A DNA stretch of 64,000 nt from positions 1,612,001 through 1,676,000 of the forward strand of contig OX637806.1 of the NCBI GenBank assembly GCA_951802425.1. The letters are read 5' to 3'. Both the position numbers and the translations under genes were made by a program. Under the pieces are notes generated by a model. The model searched no databases. It was not told the DNA's origin and was given only the letters and a program-made list of their open reading frames with translations. Of this stretch, positions 10,751-20,739 are shown in pieces (the stretch's first letter is position 1; every line of letters starts with the position of its first letter). This stretch comes from Clavaria fumosa. Its lineage: Eukaryota > Basidiomycota > Agaricomycetes > Agaricales > Clavariaceae.

Positions 10751-12546
10751 TGTCGGGCTTGTGACAGCAAAACCCCTTTGGTGTGCAAGGGTAGAGCGAA
10801 GGGTCTGTTCAGTTTCTAATGCTAGTCGATAGTCCTGGCGGACTTGTCTCTCGATGTGCAGGGAATACTCCTGCAGTAGTCGAAGTGTTTGGGAATAAGT
10901 CTGGGGATTGGCTCGGAGTAGTCGGTCCTTTATCTAAGTCCTTGTATACCTTTGGTAATACTCGAACCAATAGAGGTTCTGCTCAATCGATGGGTGGCTG
11001 GTGAAACTCTCAGGAGGGATGACTTGTGACCTTAAAAGTGGGAAGACGAATCCTTCCAGTGCGAAGTTCTCAGCAGCGACGTTTGCTGTCAGACTTAGTT
11101 GAGGTCTCTCAAGTAAGTGTATAGACGAAAAGATCGAAGCTAGGGTACATGTGGGCTGGTCCCAGGTCTTATATACTCTAGCTATGGGCTGTACGTGATG
11201 GATGAGTCATTGATTAAATATTGGGATTGATAGATGATCAGGAAAGCTGCGCACTTGCACTGGAATGCTGAGTATGAGCAGTGTCGATCTTTGTTGGGAT
11301 CCTTGTGATGATGATGTCATCAGTGATTGGGTAGAGTCCCCGCTTCGATGCATTACATCATGGTTGGCTGCATCTGATCTTGTTGGGGATAAGATCGGAG
11401 GATCAGATGATCTGTGATCAAGCTGCTCTGAGTCATGATCACTTGATCAATCGATGTGATGCAGTGATCGAGTGAAACTGATCTTTTGATCAGAGATCTT
11501 CTTAGGGGTGATCGTGTCTGGTGGATAGGGGTTCTGTCCAATCGAGGTCGAGATCAGTCTGTGGCAGCTATTGGATAAAAGGACAGTCTTTCTCCTCTCG
11601 CCGTCTCTTCAGAGTCTGCCTGCTATGTGTTTCCAAGGCCACCACCTCGTCGAGTTCTTCCACAGCTCTTCCCTCTTCGCTCCCCGCACTGGGGTTAAAC
11701 TCTCTTGCGATACTTTCCATTGGTGGGTCCAACTCGTCCCTGCCGATGCGGATCTCTACTGGGTCCTCGACCGATGCTTCGCCTGTGGGGATCCCTCCCA
11801 CCTTGTCAAGGATTGTTCCTTGACTCAAGGTCCTTATCGACACATTTGTGACCTTCTCGAGGATCCTCATGGTGAGTTAGCCGAGTTGCTTCTCTCTGTC
11901 TCCAGTAAGTCTGATTCTTTATAGATTGGGACTGGGCTCCTCCCTGTCCTCCCTCACCAACCATCTGGGCCACCACCCCTTGGGGTGACCAGGGCACTTG
12001 GTACCAAGGTGGGCAGGATTGGGCTGAGATCGGTTCTGGTCCTGTACATCCAGCTTACTGTCCTCAGGTCCAGACCTCCAACCTCTGGATACCCCGTTGG
12101 TGGCGCCTCCTCCGTCACCCTCCCTTCCTACCGTTGACCTCCCCCCCGCCTATTCCTCCCTCCCATCTCCTACTCTGGACAATGGAGGTCCTCTCGGCAC
12201 TGTGCGAGATTTGCGAGAGGCTGCCCTGGAGGCGGGAATCTGGGACGGTCAGTTCGCCTCTCACCCCCTGAGGGTTGCCCTTGGGTTCGTGGGTGAGTCT
12301 GACTTCTCAGACTCTTCAGACGAGTCATGGGAAGAGGAGTCTTGGGGATCTGAGTACAGCACCTCGGGCTCCTCCCTTGATGAAGAGGGGTCTTGGCTTT
12401 CTTTCATGTAGATAAGTATTGTACTTATCTTGCAATAAAATATATAGCTGGGGTTTAGCCCCTTGTTCGCCTGATTTGCATGGTGTTTCTTAAGTTAAAG
12501 GATTGAAATTTGCTGGCCTGATAGTATGGACAACGCTTTCATGACA
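10751..12546. mobile_element. Insertion H (1.8 kb, TG...CA ends, TSD CTATT) with a CCHC-knuckle ORF
   Basis: Ends are TGTCGGG...CATGACA on the plus strand and both sides carry CTATT (10746-10750, 12547-12551). Removing H with one TSD copy rejoins element B's RNase H in frame. The 5-bp TSD and TG/CA ends fit an integrase product, yet I see no internal LTR copy. It could therefore be a long solo LTR or an unusual non-autonomous element. On the plus strand it contains an ORF at 11571-11924 with the zinc knuckle CFACGDPSHLVKDC, a second acidic Ser/Asp-rich ORF ending at 12411, and AATAAAATATA at about 12434. Confidence 0.7.
11571..12411 (+). CDS. Gag-like CCHC protein segments in insertion H
   Basis: Two consecutive open stretches, 11571-11924 and 12097-12411, are separated by a stop. 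The first contains C-x2-C-x4-H-x4-C (CFACGDPSHLVKDC), typical of retroviral-type nucleocapsid knuckles. The second has a Pro-rich start and an acidic Ser/Glu/Asp tail ending in SWLSFM, followed closely by a candidate polyadenylation signal. No protease or RT is present, so this would be a gag-only remnant. Frame integrity is uncertain. Confidence 0.4.
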
Positions 12547-13261
12547 CTATTGCAACATTTGATGCATCCGTCTCGATCTTCCAATTTCCATCATCCTTTG
12601 GTACCATGGTCTGTCGCCCATCGAGTAGGGCCTGGATGAGGTGGCTAAACGCCTGCTCCTCATCGAGGCTCCACTGCCAATCCTTGTTGCCAGTAAGTTG
12701 GTGGAGCGGGATGGCGATCATGGCAAAGTCTGGGATGTGTCTCCTGAAATAGTTTAGGAATCCAAGGAATCTTTGAACATCCTTTTTACACTTTGGTATT
12801 GGCCATTCTCTGATTCCAGCACACAACCTTTCTGACTTCTCTATATGCCCTTCACAGATGTAATGTCCCAGGAATTCAACTTCTCTCTTCTGGAACTTAC
12901 ACTTCTCCAGTCTCAGGCAGAGTGAGTTCTTGGCAAGCTTCCGGAGTATGGACCATGTGATACATTGGTGGGTTTCTAGGTCCGGCATGTGGATGAGTAT
13001 ATCATCGATGTACACATGTATGTGTCCAGTGGCAATCTCGTCGCGAAGGATAGCATTCATGAAACGTTGGAACGAGGCGGGGGCATTGGTGAGTCCGAAT
13101 CCCATTACCGTGTACTCGAACTGTCCTTCCGGACAGATGAAAGCTGTCTTCCATTCGTCACCTTCTCATATGCGGATGTTGTTGAAGCCTTGGACGACAT
13201 CCATCGCAGTATAGAAGATTTTTCCCTTGAGGGCATCTGGAATATCTCATATTAAAGGAAG

Positions 13262-14409
13262 CGGGTGTGCGTCTTTCTTTGTCATGGGACCTCAGTGGGC
13301 TTCGGGCGGGAGCGGTCGACGATCATGGCATCCGGGTTTCTGGCGGGTGCGGCTGCAGGAGGGATGCGGAGCTGGGTCATGGTCGTACGGGGAGGAGGAA
13401 TGGGGGCGCGAGCTTTTCGGAGCGACTTGAATTCCTGCCAGAGGTCGTCCATTCGGATTGCTTTGTTCCTCCATCCTACATAGGTTTCGGGGAGGGCATC
13501 GGAGTTGTAGATTTTTTCGACAAGAGGCTGGTTAAGCCCGTTTTTGAGATATTCAATGAGAACCGACTCGTGGTGGGCGATGGTGAGGTGTGCCTGGTGG
13601 TAAAGTCAGTCGAACTCGGTGAAGAACTCTCAGGCAGTCTTTCCACTCTGTCGAAGTTTCAAGAGGTCGGCGAGGGCGCGAGTTTCATCGGCCGTGTTGA
13701 GGAACTCGTTGTCTAGATCATTCACGAAGTTAGCCCAAGTACCTGTGGTCCCTGCGTCGATAATCCGATCGACCCGGGCATTGGCCCATAGCTCGGTGTA
13801 GTCGATGCACATTTTGTTGAGGACAAAGTAAATTTTCTTGGCGTCGGTTTCGTATCATTCGGCATCGGAGACGAAGAGCAAGGTGAATTGTTGTTTGAAG
13901 GTTCGGTAGTCGCTGTGGTCTCCATTATAGTCTCTGACTGTAATTCCACTACTTGCCATCAGAGTCGAGGTCGTACAGCTGGATTGATGAGACGTCTGAG
14001 GGGGCGGGGGATGAGACATCGTCGGGGTTAGCGAATGGGTTGAGAGGCTCGGGCTGTGGTATGTGGACGGCGGCTCGGTATCTGGCGGTGAGTTCCCTAG
14101 TTGCCAGGAGATCGGGGATGTTGGTCGGGGTGATAGGGGAGATGGGAATGTTAATGGGGATCCGGGAGCGTCTGCTAGGAACGGTGGGATAGGGCTGAGC
14201 AGTACGAGGCTTCCAGTCCACGACAGATCTGGTGGTGGTATCAATGAGGAACTCCGCTCGATGTCCGATGACAGAGATGAAGCGTTGGCTGGGTTGGGTC
14301 TGCGTGCACTTGTTGGCAAAAGTGCGGGTGGAGGGTACGGGCGAGGCGGAGCGCGGAGATGGTGAGGCTTCAGTGGAAGTGGGGGTCGGGATATTGTCGA
14401 GGTCTTCAA
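13262..14409 (-). pseudogene. Gag of gypsy element B, with in-frame TGA stops
   Basis: The minus strand encodes a Pro/Ser-rich N-terminus, then a Retrotrans_gag-type domain: VRDYNGDHSDYRTFKQQF, NKMCIDYTELWANARVDR, FVNDLDNEFLNTADETRA, LLKLRQSGKTA. The frame is interrupted by TGA codons near 13859, 13628 and 13611, and a shift follows. No clean CCHC knuckle is visible. The recurring TGA class of stop is consistent with CGA-to-TGA change. Confidence 0.7.
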
Positions 14410-14877
14410 TGTTGAGGCCTTCTAGGACCTCAGCGATGTCTTCTTGTTGTTGGGTAATCCAAAGATCGGTTAGGCGCTCGTGCAGTCCTTCTATGAACTC
14501 AACCTCACTGTAGGTTTCGAAAAGTCGCTGTATGCGGAGGGTTCTAGAGGTAAGTAGTCCAGTTGGGATAAACTGCCTCTCAACGGAACGGTAGACGACA
14601 CTCTTTGGGTATTTTCGATACTTGGGAGTGGGTGGGCATGTAACTGCAGTCGGAGTACATCTGTCGATATGTCATAGATGGTTTCGTCGCCAGGTCTTGT
14701 GGATCTCGATTATTCCAGGAGGTGGTGGCAGGTGCAAGGTGTATTGGCGTGTGCAGTACGTTTGGTTGGCGGGATCATTCGTATGGGTCACAAGAATCGT
14801 GGGGGAAGCCAGGGTGAAAAGAGAACCAGGTCCAGAGAGGAGGTGGTTATGAGTAGACTTGTTATTATGTTACGACT

Positions 14878-15455
14878 CTCGGCTCAATGAGTCCAGGGCA
14901 GGCTAGCTGGGCTGGATGAAGAGAGAGAGGGTAATATTCGAGAATAACAAGTCTAAGGGGTACAGTGTATCTACTGACTCCTATATATACTAAAGTACAG
15001 GAACAAGGTAATGACGCGAGTATAAGGGAGTGGATGACGGAGTCGTGACTGTAGGGAGGGAATGGACGTATCGAGGGGGCGATCACGTGGTCACGATGAT
15101 GGCAAGAAGGAGAGGGATGGTTGGTGGGGGGACAGGACAACGATAAGGAGAATACAAGGGCAGCAAGGGGACGGGATAGCGGTACCAGGCAGGGAGGACA
15201 AGGGAGTGGCTGGATACGGGTTAATTTCGATGGTGTCAAGCCAACAGCTGTCAGGGTATGACAGGATGATGGCATCCCACAGTGACACTTCATCACGAAA
15301 ACGGGCCAACCCCTCGGTACTGGTCATGTGATCGATAGTCAGGTGGTCGGGCGCTTTACCAGTCATGTGACCGTAGGCTGGCTAGTCACGTGTCCGGATT
15401 CCCAGGCATACCACGTGACACAAGTGCGATCATCACCTGACTACGTACCGTAACA
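14878..15455 (-). repeat. 5' LTR of element B (578 bp)
   Basis: Partner of 8363-8950. On the minus strand it starts TGTTACGGTACG and ends AGAGTCGTAACA, followed by TAATAACAAGTC where a primer-binding site would lie. That sequence does not start with TGG, so a standard tRNA 3'-end primer site is not obvious. Confidence 0.9.
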
Positions 15456-15707
15456 GGTTGGTCTGAACTGAGGCATTGGCATGGGTAGGGATCGTGTGGG
15501 AGGAGTGGGTGAGGGCGATTTCGGTGGGGACTTGACATTTTTGATGTCCTTGATTGTCAGGCCTTCAGTAGCCTGATGGAATATTTCTTGGTTGAGGGCA
15601 GTGGTGAGTAGCTCAGGGAATTCAGCAGGAAAATAGTCTGGGTAGAGCTTCTGCTCATGAATCTCTCTTGAGGACCAAGGTCCAGGTTTTATAAACTGTT
15701 GTTCCAC
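15456..15707 (-). pseudogene. Gag N-terminal segment of element A, separated by element B
   Basis: ORF starting MEQQFIKPGPW on the minus strand, acidic and Pro-rich, ending in PMPMPQFRPT exactly where element B begins. Its continuation (PLSPNPELP...) resumes at 8362. The split and the GGTTG duplication show that B inserted into gag. Confidence 0.75.
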
Positions 15708-16017
15708 TGAACAGTATATGGTGCTTCATGGAGGCCGCCCATTTGGGGAGTTGCAGCACATGACGGGTGCAGGTGTATGGCAGTCAATGAAGCGGAGGGC
15801 TAAAAATCTGTGTTGTTTCTGCCTTTCTGTAAGGCCTTGGGGTTCAGGTAGGTTCTTCTGTCTGATTGCTGGGGAATCCAGTGTGGCAATATGGCGAGGG
15901 TTGTGGCTCCAAGTACTTTAGGTTGGCCAGGCAAGGTGAAGTGTGTGCCATTTGTCAATGTCAAAGTATCATGGACACTAAGTTGAGATGAGAGGCAGGG
16001 TTGAGCCTTTGATATTA

Positions 16018-16612
16018 TGTTGTGGTCAATCCAAAATCAGGAGCCCAAAGGTCATGGTGAGGTTATGACAAGGTTGCAGAAGTCACATGGTAAGCAGGCA
16101 ATTGGTCTTACATCAAAGTAGAAAGATGCAAGGTCTGAAAATATCAAAGGCTAAGAAAAATACATGCAGGTAGTCTACAAGTATATATACTAAGTCTGAC
16201 TCCATGGGGACAGTATGATACAAGGTAGGGGGGGGGGACATTTGAAGGGAGCAACAGTTGGGAGGGAATGAACATATCCAGGTAACAATCAGAGTGGTGT
16301 CATGACGTTGGTGGGGTACAAGAGATCGATAGGGAGACACAAAGCCATTGTGGATAGAGGACAAGGGTGCTAGGGGAACAGGATAGTGGTAGCATAGTAG
16401 GTCCAGGAATACAAGGTAGGGATAGGAACGATCATTTGATGTGGAGGCAACAGCTGTCACTATGATGACAGGGTGATGGCATCCCACTTGATGTGCCATC
16501 ACACAAATGGGCCATACTGTCAGTTAGTAGTCATGTGAGTCCCATGACTTACTAGTCATGTGACGGGTCAGGTGATCGCGACCTTGGTGGGTCACGTGAT
16601 GTTGCTGCAACA
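16018..16612 (-). repeat. 5' LTR of element A (595 bp)
   Basis: Read on the minus strand it starts TGTTGCAG and ends CCACAACA (TGTTG...CAACA termini). It matches the LTR of element C in reverse, including clustered CACGTGA/CATGTGA boxes near its start, a conserved GGGATGCCATCA segment and the segment ACCTCACCATGACCTTT near its end. Confidence 0.8.
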
Positions 16613-17341
16613 AATCCCTCCTTCCAGGACTGCTCATCCAACTGTCCTCCTGCTCATTGTTGGTCCATCAACAGAGATACCAGCCAGAGCTAATACCTCA
16701 TCAATTGTATTGCCAACAAAATCCTTGGAGCAGCCAGCATTGACAAGAACTTGACACAGCTCTTGGGCTTCATCTGTGTAGACACCTTTTTCCATTAAGG
16801 CAAACTTCTGCTCTTGCAACCTTGTTCTCTCAGCTGCTTTCCTGAAGACATCTGGAGCACATCAACACTTCTCTTGCAGAGCTCTAACTCTCTTTCTGAG
16901 CTCTTGATGTGTCTCATTTGCTAGCTTCTTCTCTTTTGCCCACTTCTCCAATATCTCTGACATAGTTGTCTCCAACTGCTGATTTTTCAAAGTCAGCTGC
17001 TCAAAATTTTCCTGCAATGTCTCCAAACTAGTCTGCAATTCTGCACTGTCTGTCTCAGCCTGGCATCTGGCTGATTTAGCCCTCATGACTTTCCTTCTCT
17101 CTGCACAAAGGGCCAGATAGAGTGTGTTTGAGTGCTCACACTCTGCCTCAAGTTGCACATGTGCCTTTTCCAAGGCCACCTCTGCAGCATGCTGTGCTGC
17201 TTGTGCTGTCTGGACTTCTGCAGGAATAGATTCACCTGCAGTCTCCTCTACAGACAAGTGCCTTGGCCCTCCCTCTTGATGCCAGCAAGCCCTCATGGCT
17301 GCAAGAAGCTCCCTTTGTGCTTTTGATCTTCTGGATGCCAT
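16613..17341 (-). pseudogene. Coiled-coil N-terminus of an expanded basidiomycete gene family, cut by element A
   Basis: The minus strand reads from ATG 17341 through about 240 codons: an Arg/Glu-rich coiled coil (RVRALQEKC near its end), a TGA at 16862, then the same frame continues with FALMEKGVYTDEAQELCQ, GCSKDFVGNTIDEVLALAGI and MSRRTVG, a second TGA at 16634, and VLEGGI, where the LTR of element A starts. From memory, 'MSRRTV.R..LEGG.A' is followed in intact relatives by a large conserved domain of unknown function common in Agaricomycetes. The downstream half is missing. Family naming is by recollection; the truncation and stops are read directly. Confidence 0.5.
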
Positions 17342-17864
17342 ATCTGAGCAAGAACATGAGGATCAGATAAAATGGCCAAAATCTGTCAAGAAAATGAAAT
17401 TATTCTTACCTTTGATCCTTCTGCTGTATTATAATAAACTGGATGCAGAGATTAAAGTGAGCATAAAGGGCCCTTAGATTGAATGTCCTGACATACCTGA
17501 TGAAGCCACAAAGACCTAGACCAGAGCACTCACAGGTTTCTGTAGCCATCAGATCAGGATCTGATAAATTTATATCTGTAACAACATACCTAGGTCAGGA
17601 TTTATGGTCTGAATAGCAGCAATTGGATACTGGATAAAGATGGTGCTAAAATCAATTTTTTAAACATGTAAATGAGACTTTTTGACATACCACAAGCTGC
17701 AGGACAATGTGTGAGCCAGGACAGATTGATAGAAGAAGTTGTGAGAGGGTAGGAGTCACAATCAGTTACAATCAGTAATGATCAGCATTGTCCTGGAGCA
17801 ATGTCACATGTGTGACTTCATCACTGCATCACACTTGGCTGCCTGATGTTGCAAGGACTTTTCC
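17342..17864. other. No gene seen
   Basis: AT-rich sequence upstream of the coiled-coil relic. No frame of credible length or recognisable motif. Two near-identical TCAGTTACAATCAGTAATGATCAG-type short repeats occur near 17760. Confidence 0.4.
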
Positions 17865-18095
17865 AGCTTCCACGCACATTTTGAGGCTTTATCTTAGTGA
17901 GACAAAATGTTTCTAAATTTATTTAGAAAAGAATGTTAAAGATAGATTTATTTATTTTTTCTTTGTTCTTGAGATAGTAATATTATCTCAAAAACAAGGC
18001 CTTTTAAAAAGAATCTATCTTTAACATTTTGTTTAAAACATTTTTCTGAGCAATTCCTCTCACTGAAGCTAAGCTCAGAAATGTGTGTGGAAGGC
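17865..18095. mobile_element. Hairpin MITE, copy 1
   Basis: Imperfect terminal inverted repeats (AGCTTCCACGCACATTTTGA at the left, reverse complement GCCTTCCACACACATTTCTG at the right) enclose a second hairpin. That inner hairpin has perfect 17-bp arms at 17932-17948 and 18012-18028 and a TTGAGATA/TATCTCAA inner pair. The same architecture recurs at 18238-18479 and 48962-49193, so this is a dispersed foldback family without coding capacity. Confidence 0.7.
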
Positions 18096-18237
18096 AGAAT
18101 TTCAGTTGCACTTTTTGTGTCACTGACAGCAACAACAGGTACAAATGGGACCCAGCAGCATCAGCCAAAATCACATGACACATGCAAAGCAGCACACATG
18201 CCAAATTACTGACCCACTTTCCACTACCTGGTGTTCT

Positions 18238-18479
18238 GCCTTCTACAGACCAGATACAAAAAAACTTTGAGTATAAAAAGTGTTCCAAATAATTATTTAA
18301 GCAAATCCTTCAAGCTCGATTTTTTAAATTTTGCTTCATTCTTGAGATATGCCCCATGTACATGCCATATCTCAACAATGAGGCCAAATTAAAAAATTCT
18401 ATCTTGAAGGATTGTCTCAAATATATAATAGGAACATTTTGTCTCACTGAAACGAAGCTTGAATCATGCTGTGGAAGCC
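18238..18479. mobile_element. Hairpin MITE, copy 2
   Basis: GCCTTCTACAGACC at the left and CATGCTGTGGAAGCC at the right are imperfect inverted repeats. The inner arms AATCCTTCAAGCTCGATTTTTTAA and its partner near 18,390-18,412, plus a TTGAGATATG/CATATCTCAA centre, match the layout of copy 1. It lies 142 bp from copy 1. Confidence 0.65.
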
Positions 18480-19383
18480 AAAACACAGGGTATGGGGAGT
18501 ATGGGATGTGAGTGGACTAATTAGGTAATTGTGGCTGTGCACCCACTCCGGCACAAGATAGATTTGGAGAATTGATGACTATGCCAGCTTTTCCATTGCC
18601 TGTCCTGAATCCTGATGTGTATAATATTTGTACTAGCTCAACTGCATCATTCTGAACTATTTTAATAATGGTTCCAACTATGCTACTGCATTAGCAATGT
18701 TCTGAAGGAGCAGAGTACTCAGCATATTCAGAACAGCACAGAATTTAAAATTTTGCATGAAATGTGAGTCACATAGACCCATAAGCACTCCAGTATTATT
18801 TCCAGAGCCTTGGAAATCAAGATTGCACAAGCCATCATTGGGATACATGAAATGTCACTTTTTAAATTGAGACCCCTTTTATTTTGGTGGATTAGTACAG
18901 AAAATATTTTCTTTTGACATTTCTACATTAATCTACAGATCAAATAGTGTCTTACCAAAAAAAAAATCATAAGAATTGCTTGAGAATTGACTGAGAAATG
19001 GGCAAGAACATTTTTGGGTCACTGATTTGGCAAGTTTGTGGTTGTACTTGTGGCACGGCTTTTGTGTGGGAATTGCCAGGCAAGTTTGGCAGGTGCACCC
19101 TGGGTTCCCACAGTGGGCCACTACTTAGTGGGCATGACCGAATGCAGTCATGCCCACTAAGGAAGGGCCAAATACGCATTTCCTCTTACCCGCCGTTATC
19201 ACCTTCAATAGCTCTCCATGAATCCACTTGTTAGCACCCCACCCTCATATTGTAATGTTCAACCCGCATTTGTGCACGGGCCTCTTCCCACACTGCCTTC
19301 CCAATGCGGCAGCTGGTCACATTGTCCTTTCGTCAACCATGTGAACTCGAGCTCATCATTCTGAGCAACAGACACAGGCTATA
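18480..19383. repeat. Repeat DNA flanking T1 on the left (inverted copy at 48153-49441)
   Basis: From about 19,100 to 19,383 this is the reverse complement of 48153-48303 plus 49283-49441; only the 979-bp element at 48304-49282 is absent here. The part 18,890-19,090 also resembles 26,860-27,070. A perfect 15-bp inverted repeat (CTTAGTGGGCATGAC) lies at 19124-19138/19147-19161. No gene is seen in 18,480-18,880. Confidence 0.7.
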
Positions 19384-19740
19384 CATCAGGAAATACCTAC
19401 TTTGCTAATTGAGATCTAGGCTGATACTAAATTCTTCTAATTAGATCTAATTGACCCTAAAAATGCAAAAATTAGTGAGACCTAGAGAGATCTAGAGAGG
19501 ACCAGAGAGGACTAGAGAGGACTAGAGAAATTTGTTCTAATTTTGTATAATCTAGAGAATCCCACGTTACCCCTTTCTGAACTAGAGGAATTTAGATCTA
19601 ATTTGTTCAAGCCTATCACACAATTAGAGAAATTTAGGACTAGTTTGTTCAAGGATTATCACAATTAGAGAAATTTAAAACAACAAATATAATATAAATT
19701 TCTTCAAGCTTATTACACATTTAGGACCTAATTTGCTCTC

Positions 19741-20735
19741 CCCTGCTGCCGCTGTTGCTCATCGCCACCGCCATTGCCGCTGTTGCTCGTCGCCACTGCC
19801 ATCGCAGCCGCTTTTGTTCATCACCGCCGCCATCGCGGCCGCCACTGCTTTTGCCGCCGTCGCTGCCGTCGCCGCCGTTGCTCTTGCCGCTGCCGTCGCC
19901 GCCGTTGCTCTTGCCGCTGCCGTCGCCGCCGTTGCTCTTGCCACTGCCGTCGCCGCCGTTGCTCTTGCCACTGCCGTCGCCGCCGTTGCTCTTGTCGCTG
20001 CCATCGCCGCCGTCACTCTTGCCACTGCCGTCGCCGCCGTTGCTCTTGCCGCTGCCGTTGCTGCTGCTGCTATTGCTCCTGCTGCCATCGCCGCCGCCAC
20101 CGTTGCTGTTGCTGCCGCCGCTGTTGTTTCTCCTCCGTCGCTGCTGCCGCTGTCGCCGCAGCTGTCTGTTGCTCGTCGCCGCCACCGCTTGTCGCCGCCG
20201 CCGCCGTAGCTGCCGCCGCCGTTGCTGCTTCTTCCGCGTCACTGCTGCTATTGCTTCTACCGCCGTTGCCGCCGCTGTTGCTCGTTGCCGCCGCCGCCGT
20301 CGCTGCCACCGCTGCCGTCGCTTTTGCTGCCGCCACTGTTGCCCTTGCCGCCGCCGCTGTCGCCTCTGCCGCCGTCGCTGTCGCCGCCGCCGCCGCCGCT
20401 GTCGCCTTTGCTATTGCTCCTGCCGCCGTAGCTGCCACCGCCGCCGCCGCCGCTCGTTGCCGCCGCCGCCGCGGTTACTTTTACCGCCGTTACTGCCGCT
20501 GTTGCCCCTGCCGCTGTTGCCGCCGCAGTTGCTTTTGCTGTCGCCGCCGCCACTGTTGCTGCTGCCGCCGCCGCCGCCGTTGCTGCTGCCACCGCCACCG
20601 CTTTTGCTGCCGCTGCTTTGCCGCCGCCTTTACTGCCGCCACCGCTGCTTTGCCGCCGCTCCTGCTGCCGCCGCCTCTGCCGTTGCCGTTGCTGCTGCTG
20701 CCGCCGCCGTTGCTGCACCGCTGCTGTCGCTTCAA
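19741..20735. repeat. GCC/GTT/GCT triplet tract (about 1 kb)
   Basis: Almost uninterrupted trinucleotide repeat of the type GCC-GCC-GTT-GCT, including a roughly 36-bp higher-order unit near 19,860-20,050. All three frames of both strands are open over long stretches only because the repeat lacks stops, so translated poly-Ala, Pro/Leu or Arg/Cys products should not be taken as proteins. It directly precedes the NFKBIL1-like fragment. A second such tract lies in T2. Confidence 0.9.
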
Positions 20736-20739
20736 GACC

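Larger units (their letters stand above)
8960..13250 (-). pseudogene. Pol (RT, RNase H, integrase, chromodomain) of element B, split by insertion H
   Basis: RT (13250-12600) has MGFGLTNAPASFQRFMN and an intact YIDDILI box. RNase H starts WKIETDASNVAI at about 12,560, is cut by H (12546-10751), and resumes GGILYQQQEDGTWAI. The integrase zinc finger (HHDAPSAGHPG ... CWHCQRN) and catalytic core follow (SWDIVGPL, SDRGSNF, TDGLTERANQE-like with TDG changed to MDG). The C-terminus is a chromodomain, [19 protein letters not shown], ending near 8963. The integrase segment 10347-9325 is a long intact frame. Several stops and a shift lie elsewhere. Confidence 0.85.
8363..15455 (-). mobile_element. Ty3/gypsy chromodomain element B with two LTRs, TSD GGTTG
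   Basis: LTRs at 14878-15455 (5', minus strand) and 8363-8950 (3') enclose gag, protease remnant, RT, RNase H, integrase and chromodomain, all on the minus strand. The 5-bp duplication GGTTG occurs at 8358-8362 and 15456-15460. A purine-rich tract (TTGAGGAGAGGA on the minus strand) precedes the 3' LTR, as expected for a polypurine tract. A 1.8-kb insertion (H) interrupts RNase H. Without H the element is about 5.3 kb. It is younger than A, which it splits. Confidence 0.9.
6042..16612 (-). mobile_element. Ty3/gypsy element A, 3'-truncated, host of element B
   Basis: On the minus strand: 5' LTR (16612-16018), gag start (15707-15456), an interruption by element B (15455-8363), the rest of gag (8362-7458), a degenerate CCHC knuckle (about 7400), protease (about 6950), and RT as far as 6042. 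There A meets the end of element C's LTR, so RNase H, integrase and the 3' LTR are missing. Joining 8362 to 15456 across B, after removing one copy of GGTTG, restores a continuous gag frame. On the right, A begins inside a coiled-coil gene relic (EGG motif at about 16,613-16,630). Confidence 0.85.
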
